Shown: positions 1-12,400, counted from the first letter of the stretch. The stretch is 64,000 bases of DNA from Liolophura sinensis (GCF_032854445.1 NC_088299.1:3201001-3265000), one strand, 5' to 3'. The notes: a model not told the origin generated them from the sequence alone. Numbers and translations: made by a program.

Positions 1-47
1 CAACGACGAAATGAAAACGATTACTTCCTTTTTGTTTCTTTATCTAG

Positions 48-535
48 ATGAATGTGTTCCTAAACAAGCTGACAGGAAATCCTATCGGGCTGACAGCTTT
101 GGACATGTTGGTGATTGACAAACCAACAATTCTGACGGTAAGGTTTAAGACACCAATGTCTATTCCCCTGGGGTCTGTCCGGTTTATCCCCACCATAATG
201 CTTGCCAAAGTGGCATAAGTGAAATATTGTTGAGTCCGGTGTAAATAAACAAACATGACTCAATCACGTTCATCCACAGACAGTATTTCATGCAATATTT
301 TATATTTGTGTTGAACTTGCAGGAGACTGTGTCGTAGAATTTATTTGGATTTCCAGAAGCTTATACTGATGTTCGTGTTCCTATTCCACAGATTGGCGGG
401 GTTTTCATCACGTACTTCATCGTCCTCATACAGCTTCAACAGCCCAATGACTCTGTTCATACGTCCCTCTCCAGTTGTACCGAGATTTTGGTCAACTGCA
501 CGCTCCAGTGCCCTAATACAGTCGTGAGCGGATGA
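48..535 (+). CDS. GRL receptor G1 (type A), 3' end only
   Basis: These are the last two coding exons of a gustatory-receptor-like 7TM protein whose exons 1 and 2 lie left of the window. Exon 3 is 48-137 (30 codons, after a TATCTAG acceptor, before GTAAGG) and reads MNVFLNKLTGNPIGLTALDM followed by LVIDKPTILT. Exon 4 is 392-535 (47 residues plus TGA). It encodes TM7 with the family signature TYFIVLIQ, although the usual QF is QL here, and a short Cys-containing tail with sequons NDS and NCT. Both exons match G2 exons 3 and 4 almost base for base, at an offset of 7,136. The family is predicted to act as ligand-gated ion channels in the plasma membrane of sensory or other cells; that role is inferred from homology. 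A possible poly(A) signal AATAAA lies at 648-653. Confidence 0.85.
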
Positions 536-1372
536 AACAAATTTCCATCATAAAATAATCAAAAAATAATAAGAACAAATATTAATGACAAAATTAGCAA
601 CCCCGTACAGACAAGATCACTTATTATTTAATACAGAAAAGGATATCAATAAAAGACTGTTATTAATAATTGCTTTGAGACCAAACACAAGTTCATGTAT
701 TTTCTGTTCCATAACATTTAAACTGCGCAATTGCATTGCTTTCAATGCGGTGCCCAGAAAGCCTTTAATGCACTGGCTATTATCAAATCAATATTTAGAT
801 ATCATACGGTTTTTCTGCTTGATTCATAGAGAGATAAATCTCTAATAGAAAATCTGATTACCTCTGTCAGTTAACAATGATATAAGCGTACATGCGATGG
901 AGGATCCCTGAGCTATGCAGTACTTGGTCGCCGACAAGTTACGTTATGAAATTAGATGCTCGACTAAACCGTCATGGTGTGATGATTTCATGCTACCTTT
1001 GACATTGGAATCGTGTCATTTAACAGAGTGTTTAGAAACGCGAGAGCATACATACTAAGAACCGTTTAGTTGTTTAGAGTGCTGTGCAAACTATGGTGTT
1101 CAAATACCCTGGCATAAACGACGGTATGTAAACAAAAGCAAAAAGAACACGAGAATTCAGTTAAACCTTCAACCAGTCCTTACACGCAGGAAATATGTCA
1201 TTCGGTTGACACACTAAAGCTTTAACGTTTCAATGGTGTTTGTTTAGCTCCAGCCATTCCAATTTCACAGTTTTATAGGATTGGCCAGTGTAAGATCACT
1301 AGCCTCCGACCTGCCCTGGACTCAATGACAGGAAGCGGAAGTTACTCGAAACTGTATATTTGCTAGTCTCCA
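536..1372 (+). other. Type A spacer: 3' flank of G1 and upstream region of stub a
   Basis: No open gene. The stretch contains the 3' flank of G1 with AATAAA at 648-653, then sequence also present at 7672-8508 and, more diverged, at about 29990-30583. It includes the conserved upstream block at 1004-1028. Open frames here are short and not conserved as protein. Confidence 0.6.
1004..1028 (+). promoter_or_regulatory. Conserved upstream block, copy before stub a
   Basis: This copy of a block found before every exon 1 in the array reads ATTGGAATCGTGTCATTTAA followed by CAGAG. It lies 345 bp before the ATG-equivalent of the truncated exon-1 stub, and about 1.3 kb before the real exon 1 of G2. A promoter role is inferred only from conservation and position. 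Confidence 0.4.
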
Positions 1373-1631
1373 ATGTCACGGATTATACCTGTAATGTTGG
1401 CGTCTACCATAATGAAACCTTACAATGACCAAAAGGAGTGAAAATGGTCAGAAACCACCGGACAACTTCGACATCTTTCTGGAGGACATACCTTTCCGTC
1501 TCAAACTTCTTGTGGTCTGCATAAGCCTTTGCGGCCTTTTGCTTCTGAACCGTAAGACGAGCAAGTTATACTCAAACACAAGAAAATACTCTTTATTTGT
1601 CCTAATTCTTCACAGCCAGGAGGTGTACTAA
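1373..1631 (+). pseudogene. Truncated GRL exon-1 stub a
   Basis: This segment matches the first ~85 codons of a GRL exon 1: an ATG-CC/TCA-CGG-ATT-like start, a polar N-terminus with QKPPD, the segment LLVVCISLCGLLLLN equivalent to the pre-TM1 hydrophobic stretch, then SKLYSNTR-YSLFVL. A one-base insertion after the MKPYNDQ-like codons brings a TGA in frame, and homology stops at about 1631, before TM2. It is therefore a broken 5' fragment. Near-identical copies lie at 8509-8771 and, more diverged, at 30584-30842. Confidence 0.75.
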
Positions 1632-2307
1632 CCAATCAGACTATTGAAGCGTCAAAAGTGAAAGCAATTCCATTAGTATGACGGGCCAATGTACACTGAG
1701 TGTATAAAAACAATTGTTTAAAGCACTATGAAGATTCAATTACTGCGCCTATACAATGAGCTGTGAGAGATAAACTACAGTTGAATGACATACCCCTGGT
1801 TGTTAGTAAAGCAAGTGGAGCTGCGGACAAAACAACTCATCAATATAATGTTTTTCATCTGAGGTGGGTGCAAAAATCAGACACTTTTCCATATGTGGTT
1901 GTTACACAGAGCAGAAAATCAAATATTGGGCTATCACTCAGGTATCTCCTGTGTTACTAGAGACAAACAACACCGTTTCGTATGCATAGAGATTTTATGG
2001 CAAGTATCATTTATGCTTTTCTACTTTTAGATGCGATAATGAAAATTTGTGATGGTTATCTAAATATTTTATTTACACGCACGAACAGAAAAGCTGATGT
2101 ATAAACTATACTACGCTTTCATCATACGGCAGTGATTTCATGGAATCCTCGAGGTAACTGTCAAATGTCACGTTGTCTTGGCAGCCTTTGATTAGACCTG
2201 CAAAATCGAGTCAACTTGGGCTTTGCATGTGCTGATGGGCTGGCCTCCATCTTCATCCTCCATCTTACCAGCACTCTAACGGTTCATGCCAACAGGCACA
2301 CTTTGCA
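1632..2307 (+). other. Region between stub a and G2 exon 1
   Basis: No gene is seen. The sequence is repeated almost exactly at 8772-9447 as part of the tandem duplication, and its first ~190 bp recurs at 30843-31009. It presumably contains the immediate 5' region of G2; no clear core promoter motif can be picked out. Confidence 0.5.
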
Positions 2308-5300
2308 ATGCCACGGATCAGCAGCGTTATGCAAGCACCAGCCGCCATGTCTCTACCCACGAAAACACACCAGAACCTGGACAAGGATAAGGATTCAGTC
2401 CGCAAGGATAACATCGAGGCTTGTCTGGAAGGGAAACCGTTCCAGCTGACCAAACCTCTTGTGATCTCCATGGGTTTCTTCGGGCTTTTGTTTCTCAACA
2501 GTAAGAAGAACAAGTGGTCCCCATTGTCAAGAGCTTACTCCATACTCGTCTTGATTCTCCTGTGGGCAAGCGTTGTACAGCTCTTTTTCGCGTACAAAGA
2601 TGAGCAGTTTGGAGTTGACACCTTTTTCAAGATCATTGTGCATATATGGTACATACATAGCAGTGTGAATGCCACGGTTACTTACAAGGCTTGTAACACT
2701 GAGAAGCGTTTAGTTCAGTTTCTTCTCCAGTGGTCGCGGCTTATAAAGACAAATCGCGGAACTTCTCCCGACGACCCCGTTCTCAGTTCTGTGAAGTATG
2801 AACGTATTGCAAGGCGAATGTTTAATTTGTACTTGATAACTGCCTGGTTAACTATGCTGTTAAGTAGTCTTAGCATTGGTTATTTCCTCTTCCTGACTAA
2901 CATGGTGGATTTCACCATAGCGCCAATGTTGCCGAACAACACGTTTGCCATTCCCACAAAAGCAATGCTCAACATTGTCAACATCTACAGGACGGCTGCC
3001 TGGGTATTCACACTTGTGCTTTTCCTCCTCATTTCAAGCATTATTTACAAAGAGTTTGAAATTTTCCACAGCGATCTCCAAAAAGCGATTTCCCCACATG
3101 GCGACATCGCAGATGTGGAATGGTTTCGAAGACGTCATCAAGAAATTTGCCGAATGGTGGAAACTGCTGATGACGTGTTAAGTGCGTTCAACGCCGCCGG
3201 TATTGTCTTTCCCGTGGTCAACGGAATGCTTTTGCTGTATAGTTTAGTTTGGAACGATTTTTTGACAATGGACCCAATACTGCTGGCATCTCGTTGCTTC
3301 TGGTTATTTGGGGTTATGCTGTATCTGCTGTTGATAGGATATGGAGGCGGGTACCTTAATCACATGGTAAGTGTTTCATCTCCTGTCCAAGTCAGATATT
3401 TTGGAAACTAATCAAACTGAAGACCTAATAATATCTCTGGGAAATATTCTGCTATAATATAACTCATCACTTTTCTTTGAAGGCGAGAGAAAGTTTCCAT
3501 TTGATATGTGCCTTACTTGTAGAGGTTTCCTGAGGTGTGTTAAAAGTGAAACACCTCTAATTATGGGGTGTGACGCAAATTGTTTAAAATTCTCAAAATG
3601 ATGCCAAAATCAGATGAAAAAGAGTGAAAACTTATTTGCAAAGATAGTCTTTTTTCTTTCAAGGAGAAAAGGGTATTTGGGAATATCTGTGTATGGTGGG
3701 TATTTGGAACCACCTCTTGGTATACATCGTGTATGAACTATAATTTTCTAAATGAGGATGTGACGCACGTCTAATACGTTTATTTCAAGGTACATTTTTT
3801 GGTTTATATTCAAAGACATTCATTTACTCTCAATTATGAAAATATTGATGAATATATTAAGATATAAATATGATCAAAATCCAGGTTGAGCACATTTGTT
3901 AGCCGAAAGGATCAAATATATTTATTAAACATGAGTTACATCCTGATGAATAACATTATCATACAAAGATAATGTAAACCAAGAAGTGGTCCCAAATACC
4001 CACCATGCGAAACTTATACTCAACTGTCGTTTTCTCCTCAAAGAGAAATCGCAAAAAATATTGAAGACCACATTTACAACTAAATATTTGAACTCTTTCA
4101 TCTTAACATCTTGTAATTGTTGTGCTTTCTCCAAATTTAAATAAGTAATTAAACGAGTATATAAATGAATAAAACTGAATAGTAAAGAAAAACAATTAAC
4201 AAACAAAGAAACAAACTGAATGTTTGTCTTCCATTTTAACTAAACACATTACATGTCATATGTTCTTTACACTTGAAATGATTTCGTTTTGTGGGTACAC
4301 TGCCTGGGCGCACTGAGAAATCTCACAATCTCACATTGTTTGTGAGTCACACCTAAGATTTTAATAGAGGAAGTTGTAACTTCCTCGCTTGGCGTTCAGC
4401 ATGAATGGGATAACGCAACTACTGGTTGACCCGTATCAGTATAATGGCTGAGTCAGGGCGGCTTACTTCGTCTTCGGTAAGTCGTCTCAGTAATGCAGCG
4501 CTAGCTTAAAGAGCGGTTGAAATCCGTCCTGCAACAAGGAGGTGCACTACGTACACCCTAAGGATTCCTTCGTCGTCATATAACTGAAAAATTGTTGAGT
4601 TCGACGTTAAACCCCAAACACTAACTAACTCACTCAGATTGTTTGTGTTGATTAACATCACTTCCTGTCTCATCCCCGTGACCCTAGTGACCTCGGCCTT
4701 CTTGAAGGTTTCTGTACAAATTTTTTTATTGGTGGCAGTGATGTAAAGTGAGTGTAGCACTAAGGAGTGTGGAGCAATCTGTGTTTCATTATATTTGTCC
4801 AGGCGCATGCTCCTTTGAAGACAATTCATAATATTGAGATAAAGGACACATCCCCGGAGTTCTCACTTCAGGTAAGTACTTTTGCTTTGGAAATAAGATC
4901 TAACCTTGTGTTATTCTCGACGCGTTATCAGAGATCTCAGACTCGGGATCGTCCGTTAAATTCACTGTCCAGTTTTTCGGTAGAAAACACACCCAATGTG
5001 GCCCAGACTCACCCACTGACGTCGCCCAAATTCTCTTTTCTGGTTCAAATAGAGGACTACAGCACTGGAAGTGAAACCAGGGCGCAGTTGTTCAAAAGTG
5101 TAAAGTGTAACATTTATGCTTGATTTTCAACACACTTTCGAACAACCGGTCCCAGAGCAGCAAAGACAGTGTGATAGTTGTCAATTGTTTACATACAGCA
5201 TACTGGAGAGGTCATACAGTTAACACAAGAAACATCAAACATATTTGAATGTAATGTCAGCTGCATGATACTTTCCACAATGGTCTGGCGGTTCAGTGCA

Positions 5301-7671
5301 GTGTTTTGAGCTCTTTTTAGCATGCGCAAACGCCATCATCATGACACGGGTCCGTGCGTTAGTTTAGAAGAAGTTTTTTCGGGATAGGAAGGGTTTCAGC
5401 ATTAAACTTTTAAAATGTGCCTAATTAGGTGTTGTTTCCTAATTGTTAGGTTTAGCTAGAGGGAATTCCAGTGGCAGATTTCACACCTTTCTTAAGATAG
5501 CGAACACTGCTTGTGGGTGGTATGTTGTGAAAGATCTAGTTGACCTTCAGACTGAACTACATGTAGGTATCCGAAACAAAATGCAGTGATTTTAATTGTA
5601 ATTTAGTAGATGTAACTCCTTTAGGATTGCTCAAATGCTGAGTTATCACATTTAATAAGCAATAAGATTAAACAGTGCAATGAGACCAGGCCTTAGAGGT
5701 GCCTGATATAGTCCCCAGAATCCCAGTTTGTGCAGGAATACGGTATAAAAGACACACAACTGAGAGTAAAACCAGAGCAGTGACTTTGACTGACGACAAA
5801 TGGCCACATGTAAGGTGTGGAATCCCACCTCTTCCCAGTCAGGGTATTGTTCTAACTGTTCATGTAAATTCTTAAAGGTGGAGAAAACATAAAAATGAAA
5901 CAAAGTTCGGATGAAAGAGTACCAAAAGTTATTCCTAAATGTGGGCTTCAATATTTTTTGCAAGTTTTCCTGAAGGCGAAAAAGACACTTGAAAATAATT
6001 TTTATATAGTGGGTATTTGGGACCACTTTTTGATATTTATAATCTTTGTTTAATAATGTCATAAATGAGGATGTAACAGAGGTTAAATAAATATGTTTTG
6101 CAGTAGAATTTGTTTTTTTCGGCTAACAAATGTATTAAACCTCAATTTGGATCATAGTTACATATTTAATATGTTCATAAATATTATCATAATTTAGGTG
6201 AAATGGATATGTTACGATATAAACAGCAAATTTACATTCAAATAAATTTAGTACACAACCATCACATCCTTATTTAGAACATTATTATGCAACAAAGATA
6301 AATACCAAAAGTTGGTCTCAAATACCCACCATACAAAAATATTTCCAAATACTCTTTTCTGTAAGAAAATAATCCAAAAAGTATTAAAGATTATTTTTGC
6401 AAATAAGTTTTGACGCTCTTTCATCTGAATTTGGCATCGTTTTTATGTTTTCTTCTCCTTTAAATAATAGCAAATTGCACACCCCTTGAATTGTTCGCCG
6501 GTAGATACGGTGTAATCCAAAGAAAATCCTATGACGTCTTCTGAATTCCCATTTCGAATAAGAACTGTCCACGGAAAAAATACTGTGACTCAAACCTATG
6601 ACGTCACCGAAAATAGAAATTTTTGGTAAGAAATTTTCACGGGTAAATACCCAATATGAAATCACCGAAATTCTCAGGAAATCTTCAGAAAGGAACAATG
6701 CACAGGTATAGAATGCCTCCATCAAACCCATTCTAATGAAAGTTTACAAATGACATAAGGCATATATTATTAACAAATATAATTGACATTATTTGTTACT
6801 TTCTCTTGATTATTAACATCAGAATAATGTTAATACTCAAGAGAACGTAATAATAATTTTATTAATCAAAGAGAAGGTAGCAAAAAATAAGGATAATAAT
6901 TAAGAGAAAATAGGACAGAATGGATAACGGCATTTACAAATAATGTTTATCTTTATTTGTTTGTGTAAGACTCTAGCTGATAATGTAGGATCTTATTCCA
7001 ACTGTCAAGTTATCTGTATGAATCGGCTTTATGAAAATGATGTTTATGATAAGTATCCATTAGATTATAAAATGTGCTGTTCCATAAGCCACTAGTTCCA
7101 TTCATGGGCTATGATTATAACAGCTAAATGTAAACCCAACGACGAAATGAAAAAGATTACTTCCTTTTTGTTTCTTTATCTAGATGAATGTGTTCCTAAA
7201 CAAGCTGACAGGAAATCCTATCGGGCTGACAGCTTTGGACATGTTGGTGATTGACAAACCAACAATTCTGACGGTAAGGTTTAAGACACCAATGACTATT
7301 CCCCTGGGGTCTGTCCGGTTTATCCCCACCATAATGCTTGCCAAAGTGGCATAAGCGAAATATTGTTGAGTCCGGTGTAAATAAACAAACATGACTCAAT
7401 CACGTTCATCCACGGACAGTATTTCATGCAATATTTTATATTTGTGTTGAACTTGCAGGAGACTGTGTCGTAGAATTTATTTGGATTTCCAGAAGCTTAT
7501 ACTGATGTTCGTGTTCCTATTCCACAGATTGGCGGGGTTTTCATCACGTACTTCATCGTCCTCATACAGTTTCAACAGCCCAATGACTCTGTTCATACGT
7601 CCCTCTCCAGTTGTACTGAGATTTTGGTCAACTGCACGCTCCAGTGCCCCAATACAGTCGTGAGCGGATGA
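2308..7671 (+). CDS. GRL receptor G2 (type A), intact, 4 exons, 453 aa
   Basis: This is a gustatory-receptor-like 7TM protein of the GR/OR chemoreceptor superfamily. Coding exons are 2308-3366 (353 codons), 4803-4871 (23), 7184-7273 (30) and 7528-7671 (47 plus TGA); all introns are phase 0 with GT-AG ends. Exon 1 holds a polar N-terminus, a short hydrophobic segment (LVISMGFFGLLFL, ~residues 52-64), and about six further membrane segments, including AYSILVLILLWASVVQLFFAY and the TM6 stretch before IGYGGGYLNHM. Exon 2 encodes AHAPLKTIHNIEIKDTSPEF. Exon 4 carries TM7 with TYFIVLIQF and a Cys/sequon tail. The ATG at 2308 is chosen because MPRI aligns with the start of G5. Intron 1 holds a foldback MITE and a SINE-like repeat; intron 2 holds a second MITE. 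AATAAA at 7794-7799 is a possible poly(A) signal. The ligand is unknown. Confidence 0.85.
3584..4140. mobile_element. Foldback MITE with TTAA ends, G2 intron 1
   Basis: A long imperfect inverted repeat. The left arm (about 3590-3790) and right arm (about 3930-4135) are reverse complements, sharing blocks such as GGTGGGTATTTGG and GATGAAA-GAG. The outer ends abut TTAA at 3584-3587 and 4137-4140. There is no coding capacity; minus-strand open frames in it are fortuitous. It belongs to the same family as the element at 5872-6463. TTAA ends suggest a piggyBac-type non-autonomous element. Confidence 0.6.
4345..4636 (+). mobile_element. Second SINE-like family, copy in G2 intron 1
   Basis: This dispersed repeat runs from GTGAGTCACACCTAAG through CTTGGCGTTCAGCATGAA to a 3' end reading TTGTTGAGTTCGACGTTAAA followed by CCCCAAAC and an ACTAACTCACTCA tail. 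Related copies are at 11713-11994 (+), 29012-29300 (-) and about 53988-54215 (-). Its 3' end resembles the 3' module of the main SINE family. Confidence 0.6.
5872..6463. mobile_element. Foldback MITE with TTAA target duplication, G2 intron 2
   Basis: The element is bounded by TTAA (5872-5875 and 6460-6463), with ~584 bp between them plus one target copy. The terminal inverted repeats read AGGTGGAGAAAACATAAAAA on the left and AGGAGAAGAAAACATAAAAA as the reverse complement of the right end. The arms extend inward for ~200 bp. The equivalent place in G3 intron 2 (13004-13007) has TGAA between matching flanks and no element, so it looks like an empty site. No transposase is encoded. The features fit a piggyBac-type MITE. 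Confidence 0.7.
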
Positions 7672-8508
7672 AACAAATTTCCATCATAAAATAATCAAAA
7701 AATAATAAGAACAAATATTAATCACAAAATTAGCAACCCCGTACAGACAAGATCACTTATTATTTAATACAGAAAAGGATATCAATAAAAGACTGTTATT
7801 AATAATTGCTTTGAGACCAAACACAAGTTCATGTATTTTCTGTTCCATAACATTTAAACTGCGCAATTGCATTGCTTTCAATGCGGTGCCCAGAAAGCCT
7901 TTAATGCACTGGCTATTATCAAATCAATATTTAGATATCATACGGTTTTTCTGCTTGATTCATAGAGAGATAAATCTCTAATAGAAAATCTGATTACCTC
8001 TGTCAGTTAACAATGATATAAGCGTACATGCGATGGAGGATCCCTGAGCTATGCAGCACTTGGTCGCGGACAAGTTACGTTATGAAATTATATGCTCGAT
8101 TAAACCGTCATGGTCTGATGATTTCCTGCTACCTGTGACATTGGAATCGTGTCATTTAACAGAGTGTTTAGAAACGCGAGAGCATACATACTAAGAACCG
8201 TTTAGTTGTTTAGAGTGCTGTGCAAACTATGGTGTTCAAATACCCTGGCATAAACGACGGTATGTAAACAAAAGCAAAGAGAACACGAGAATTCAGTTAA
8301 ACCTTCAACCAGTCCTTACACGCAGGAAATATGTCATTCGGTTGACACACTAAAGCTTTAACGTTTCAATGGTGATTGTTTAGCTCCAGCCATTCCAATT
8401 TCACAGTTTTATAGGATTGGCCAGTGTAAGATCACTAGCCTCCGACCTGCCCTGGACTCAATGACAGGAAGCGGAAGTTACTCGAAACTGTATATTTGCT
8501 AGTCTCCA
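7672..8508 (+). other. Type A spacer: 3' flank of G2 and upstream region of stub b
   Basis: No gene. Nearly identical to 536-1372. It contains AATAAA at 7794-7799 and the conserved upstream block at 8140-8164. Confidence 0.6.
8140..8164 (+). promoter_or_regulatory. Conserved upstream block, copy before stub b
   Basis: Identical to the copy at 1004-1028. It lies 345 bp before stub b and about 1.3 kb before G3 exon 1. Function is inferred from conservation only. Confidence 0.4.
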
Positions 8509-8771
8509 ATGTCACGGATTATACCTGTGATGTTGGCGTCTACCGTAATGAACCCCCCCTTACAATGACCAAAAGGAGTAAAAATGGTCAGAAACCACCC
8601 GACAAGTTCGACATCTTTCTGGAGGACATACCTTTCCGTCTCCAACTTCTTGTGGTCTGCATAAGCCTTTGCGGCCTTTTGCTTCTGAACCGTAAGACGA
8701 GCAAGTTATACTCAAACACAAGAGAATACTCTTTATTTGTCCTAATTCTTCACAGCCAGGAGGTGTACTAA
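8509..8771 (+). pseudogene. Truncated GRL exon-1 stub b
   Basis: Tandem-duplicate copy of the stub at 1373-1631, with the same 3' truncation. It differs by a few bases, including a run of six C where stub a has AAAC, so its frame differs in the N-terminal part. The frame from 8566 reads MTKRSKNGQKPPDKFDIFLE. It cannot encode a receptor. Confidence 0.75.
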
Positions 8772-9447
8772 CCAATCAGACTATTGAAGCGTCAAAAGTG
8801 AAAGCAATTCCATTAGTATGACGGGCCAATGTACACTGAGTGTATAAAAACAATTGTTTAAAGCACTATGAAGATTCAATTACTGCGCCTATACAATGAG
8901 CTGTGAGAGATAAACTACAGTTGAATGACATACCCCTGGTTGTTAGTAAAGCAAGTGGACCTGCGGACAAAACAACTCATCAATATAATGTTTTTCATCT
9001 GAGGTGGGTGCAAAAATCAGACACTTTTCCATATGTGGTTGTTACACAGAGCAGAAAATCAAATATTGGGCTATCACTCAGGTATCCCCTGTGTTACTAG
9101 AGACAAACAACACCGTTTCGTATGCATAGAGATTTTATGGCAAGTATCATTTATGCTTTTCTACTTTTAGATGCGATAATGAAAATTTGTGATGGTTATC
9201 TAAATATTTTATTTACACGCACGAACAGAAAATCTGATGTATAAACTATACTACGCTTTCATCATACGGCAGTGATTTCATGGAATCCTCGAGGTAACTG
9301 TCAAATGTCACGTTGTCTTGGCAGCCTTTGATTAGACCTGCAAAATCGAGTCAACTTGGGCTTTGCATGTGCTGTTGGACTGGCCTCCATCTTCATCCTC
9401 CATCTTCCCAGCACTCTAACGGTTCATGCCAACAGGCACACTTTGCA
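8772..9447 (+). other. Region between stub b and G3 exon 1
   Basis: No gene. Nearly identical to 1632-2307. An open frame extending upstream of the G3 ATG through this region starts at a TTG (9313) and is not supported by family comparison. Confidence 0.5.
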
Positions 9448-12400
9448 ATGCCACGGATCAGCAGCGTTATGCAAGCACCAGCCGCCATGTCTCTACCCAC
9501 GAAAACACACCGGAACCTGGACAAGGGTAAGGATTCAGTCCGCAAGGATAACATCGAGGCTTGTCTGGAAGGGAAACCGTTCCAGCTGACCAAACCTCTT
9601 GTGATCTCCATGGGTTTCTTCGGGCTTTTGTTTCTCAACAGTAAGAAGAACAAGTGGTCCCCATTGTCAAGAGCTTACTCCATACTCGTCTTGATTCTCC
9701 TGTGGGCAAGCGTTGTACAGCTCTTTTTCGCGTACAAAGATGAGCAGTTTGGAGTTGACACCTTTTTCAAGATCATCGTGCATATATGGTACATACATAG
9801 CAGTGTGAATGCCACGGTTACTTACAAGGCTTGTAACACTGAGAAGCGTTTAGTTCAGTTTCTTCTCCAGTGGTCGCGGCTTATAAAGACAAATCGCGGA
9901 ACTTCTCCCGACGACCCCGTTCTCAGTTCTGTGAAGTATGAACGTATTGCAAGGCAAATGTTTAATTTGTACTTGATAACTGCCTGGTTAACTATGCTGT
10001 TAAGTAGTCTTAGCATTGGTTATTTCCTCTTCCTGACTAACATGGTGGATTTCACCATAGCGCCAATGTTGCCGAACAACACGTTTGCCATTCCCACAAA
10101 AGCAATGATCAACATTGTCAACATCTACAGGACGGCTGCCTGGGTATTCACACTTGTGCTTTTCCTCCTCATTTCAAGCATTATTTACAAAGAGTTTGAA
10201 ATTTTCCACAGCGATCTCCAAAAAGCGATTTCCCCACATGGCGACATCGCAGATGTGGAATGGTTTCGAAGACGTCATCAAGAAATTTGCCGAATGGTGG
10301 AAACTGCTGATGATGTGTTAAGTGCGTTCAACGCCACCGGTATTGTCTTTCCCGTGGTCAACGGAATGCTTTTGCTGTATTGTTTAGTTTGGAACGATTT
10401 TTTGACAATGGACCCAATACTGCTGGCATCTCGTTGCTTCTGGTTATTTGGGGTTATGCTGTATCTGCTGTTGATAGGATATGGAGGCGGGTACCTTAAT
10501 CACATGGTAAGTCTTTCATCTCCTGTCCAAGTCAGATATTTTGGAAACTAATCAAACTGAAGACCTAATAATATCTCTGGGAAATATTCTGCTATAATAT
10601 AACTGATCGCTTTTCTTTGAAGGCGAGAGAAAGTTTCCATTTGATATGTGCCTTACTTGTAGAGGTTTCCTGAGGTGTGTTAAAAGTGAAACACCTCTAA
10701 TTATGGGGTGTGACGCAAATTGTTTAAAATTCTCAAAATGATGCCAAAATCAGATGAAAAAGAGTGAAAACTTATTTGCAAAGATAGTCTTTTTTCTTTC
10801 AAGGAGAAAAGGGTATTTGGGAATATCTGTGTATGGTGGGTATTTGGAACCACCTCTTGGTATACATCGTGTATGAACTATAATGTTCTAAATGAGGATG
10901 AGACGCACGTCTAATACATTTATTTCAAGGTACATTTTTTGGTTTATATTCAAAGACATTCATTTACTCTCAATTATGAAAATATTGATGAATATATTAA
11001 GATATAAATATGATCCAAATCCAGGTTGAGCACATTTGTTAGCCGAAAGGATCAAAGATATTTATTAAACATGTGTTACATCCTGATGAATAACATTATC
11101 ATACAAAGATAATGTAAACCAAGAAGTGGTCCCAAATACCCACCATGCGAAACTTATACTCAACTGTTGTTTTCTTCTTAAAGAAAGATCGTAAAAAATA
11201 TTGAAGACCACATTTACAACTAAATATTTGAACTCTTTCATCTTAACATCTTGTAATTGTTGTGCTTTCTCCAAATTTAAATAAGTAATTAAACGAGTAT
11301 ATAAATGAATAAAACTGAATAGTAAAAATACACAATTAACAAACAAAGAAACAAAATGAGTGTTTGTCTTCCATTTTAACTAAACACATTACATGTCATA
11401 TGTTCTTTACACTTGAAATGATTTCGTTTTGTGGGTACACTGCCTGGGCGCACTGAGAAATCTCACACTCCTTACAGCGCATTTGACGCTCGCTTCACAT
11501 CACTGTCACCAAGAGAGAGGTTGAAATACGGAGCTTGTGATACACGCCTATTGTTGCTTAGGTTTAGCCTCACCATTCGTGTCCTTCGATCAACATTCAT
11601 CAATAAATTTGTTTCAGGACTTGGTTAGAATCAAGTTGCACATACTAGTTTAGATCGAGACAATGCACGTGTATAAAGTGTTATTATAAACAAAGGTTGA
11701 GACACATTGTTTGTGAGTCTCACCTAAGACTTTAAAAGAGGAAGTTGTAACTTCCTCGCTTGGCGTTCAACATGAAGGGGATAATGCAACGACTGGTTGA
11801 CCTGTCTCGGTCATGGCGCCTTATTTGCCTTCGGTAAGGCGTCTCAGTGAAACAGCACTAGATAAAAGAGCGGTGAAAATCTGTCCTGCAACAAGGAGGC
11901 ACATTACATATACCCTAAAGATTCCTTCGTTGTTATATGACTTTAACATTGTTGAGTGCGACGTTAAACCCCAAGGACTAACTCACTCACTCAGATTGTT
12001 TGTGTTGATTGACATCACTTCCTGCCTCATCACCGTGACCCCAGTGACTTCGGCCTCCTTGAAGGTTTCTGTACAAATTTTTTTATTGGTGGCAGTGATG
12101 TAGCTGTAAGGAATATGGAACAATCTGTGTCTTGTTATGTATTTACAGGCTCATGCGCCTTTGAAGACAATTCATAATATTGAGGTAAAGAACGCATCCC
12201 CAGAGTTCTCACTTCAGGTAAGTAGACCTACTTTTGATTTGGAAATAAGATCTAACTTTATGTTATTCCCATCGCGTTATCAGAGATCTCGGCTTCGGAA
12301 TTGTCCGTTAAATTTACTGTTCAAGTTAGAACTGTTTCAGTGGAAAATACCGATGTGACCTAGCTTCGCCGGTTGACGTTGCCGAAATTCTCATTTTTGG

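Noticed and set aside
3925-6731. Minus-strand open frames of 93-136 codons in G2 introns (3925-4206, 5652-6062, 6384-6731)
   Set aside because: They lie in or beside the foldback MITEs and AT-rich intron sequence, and are not conserved between G2 and G3 beyond nucleotide duplication.
9313-9447. N-terminal extension of G3 from a TTG codon
   Set aside because: Not an ATG, and G2 has no such continuous extension. The family start MPRI aligns with the ATG at 9448.
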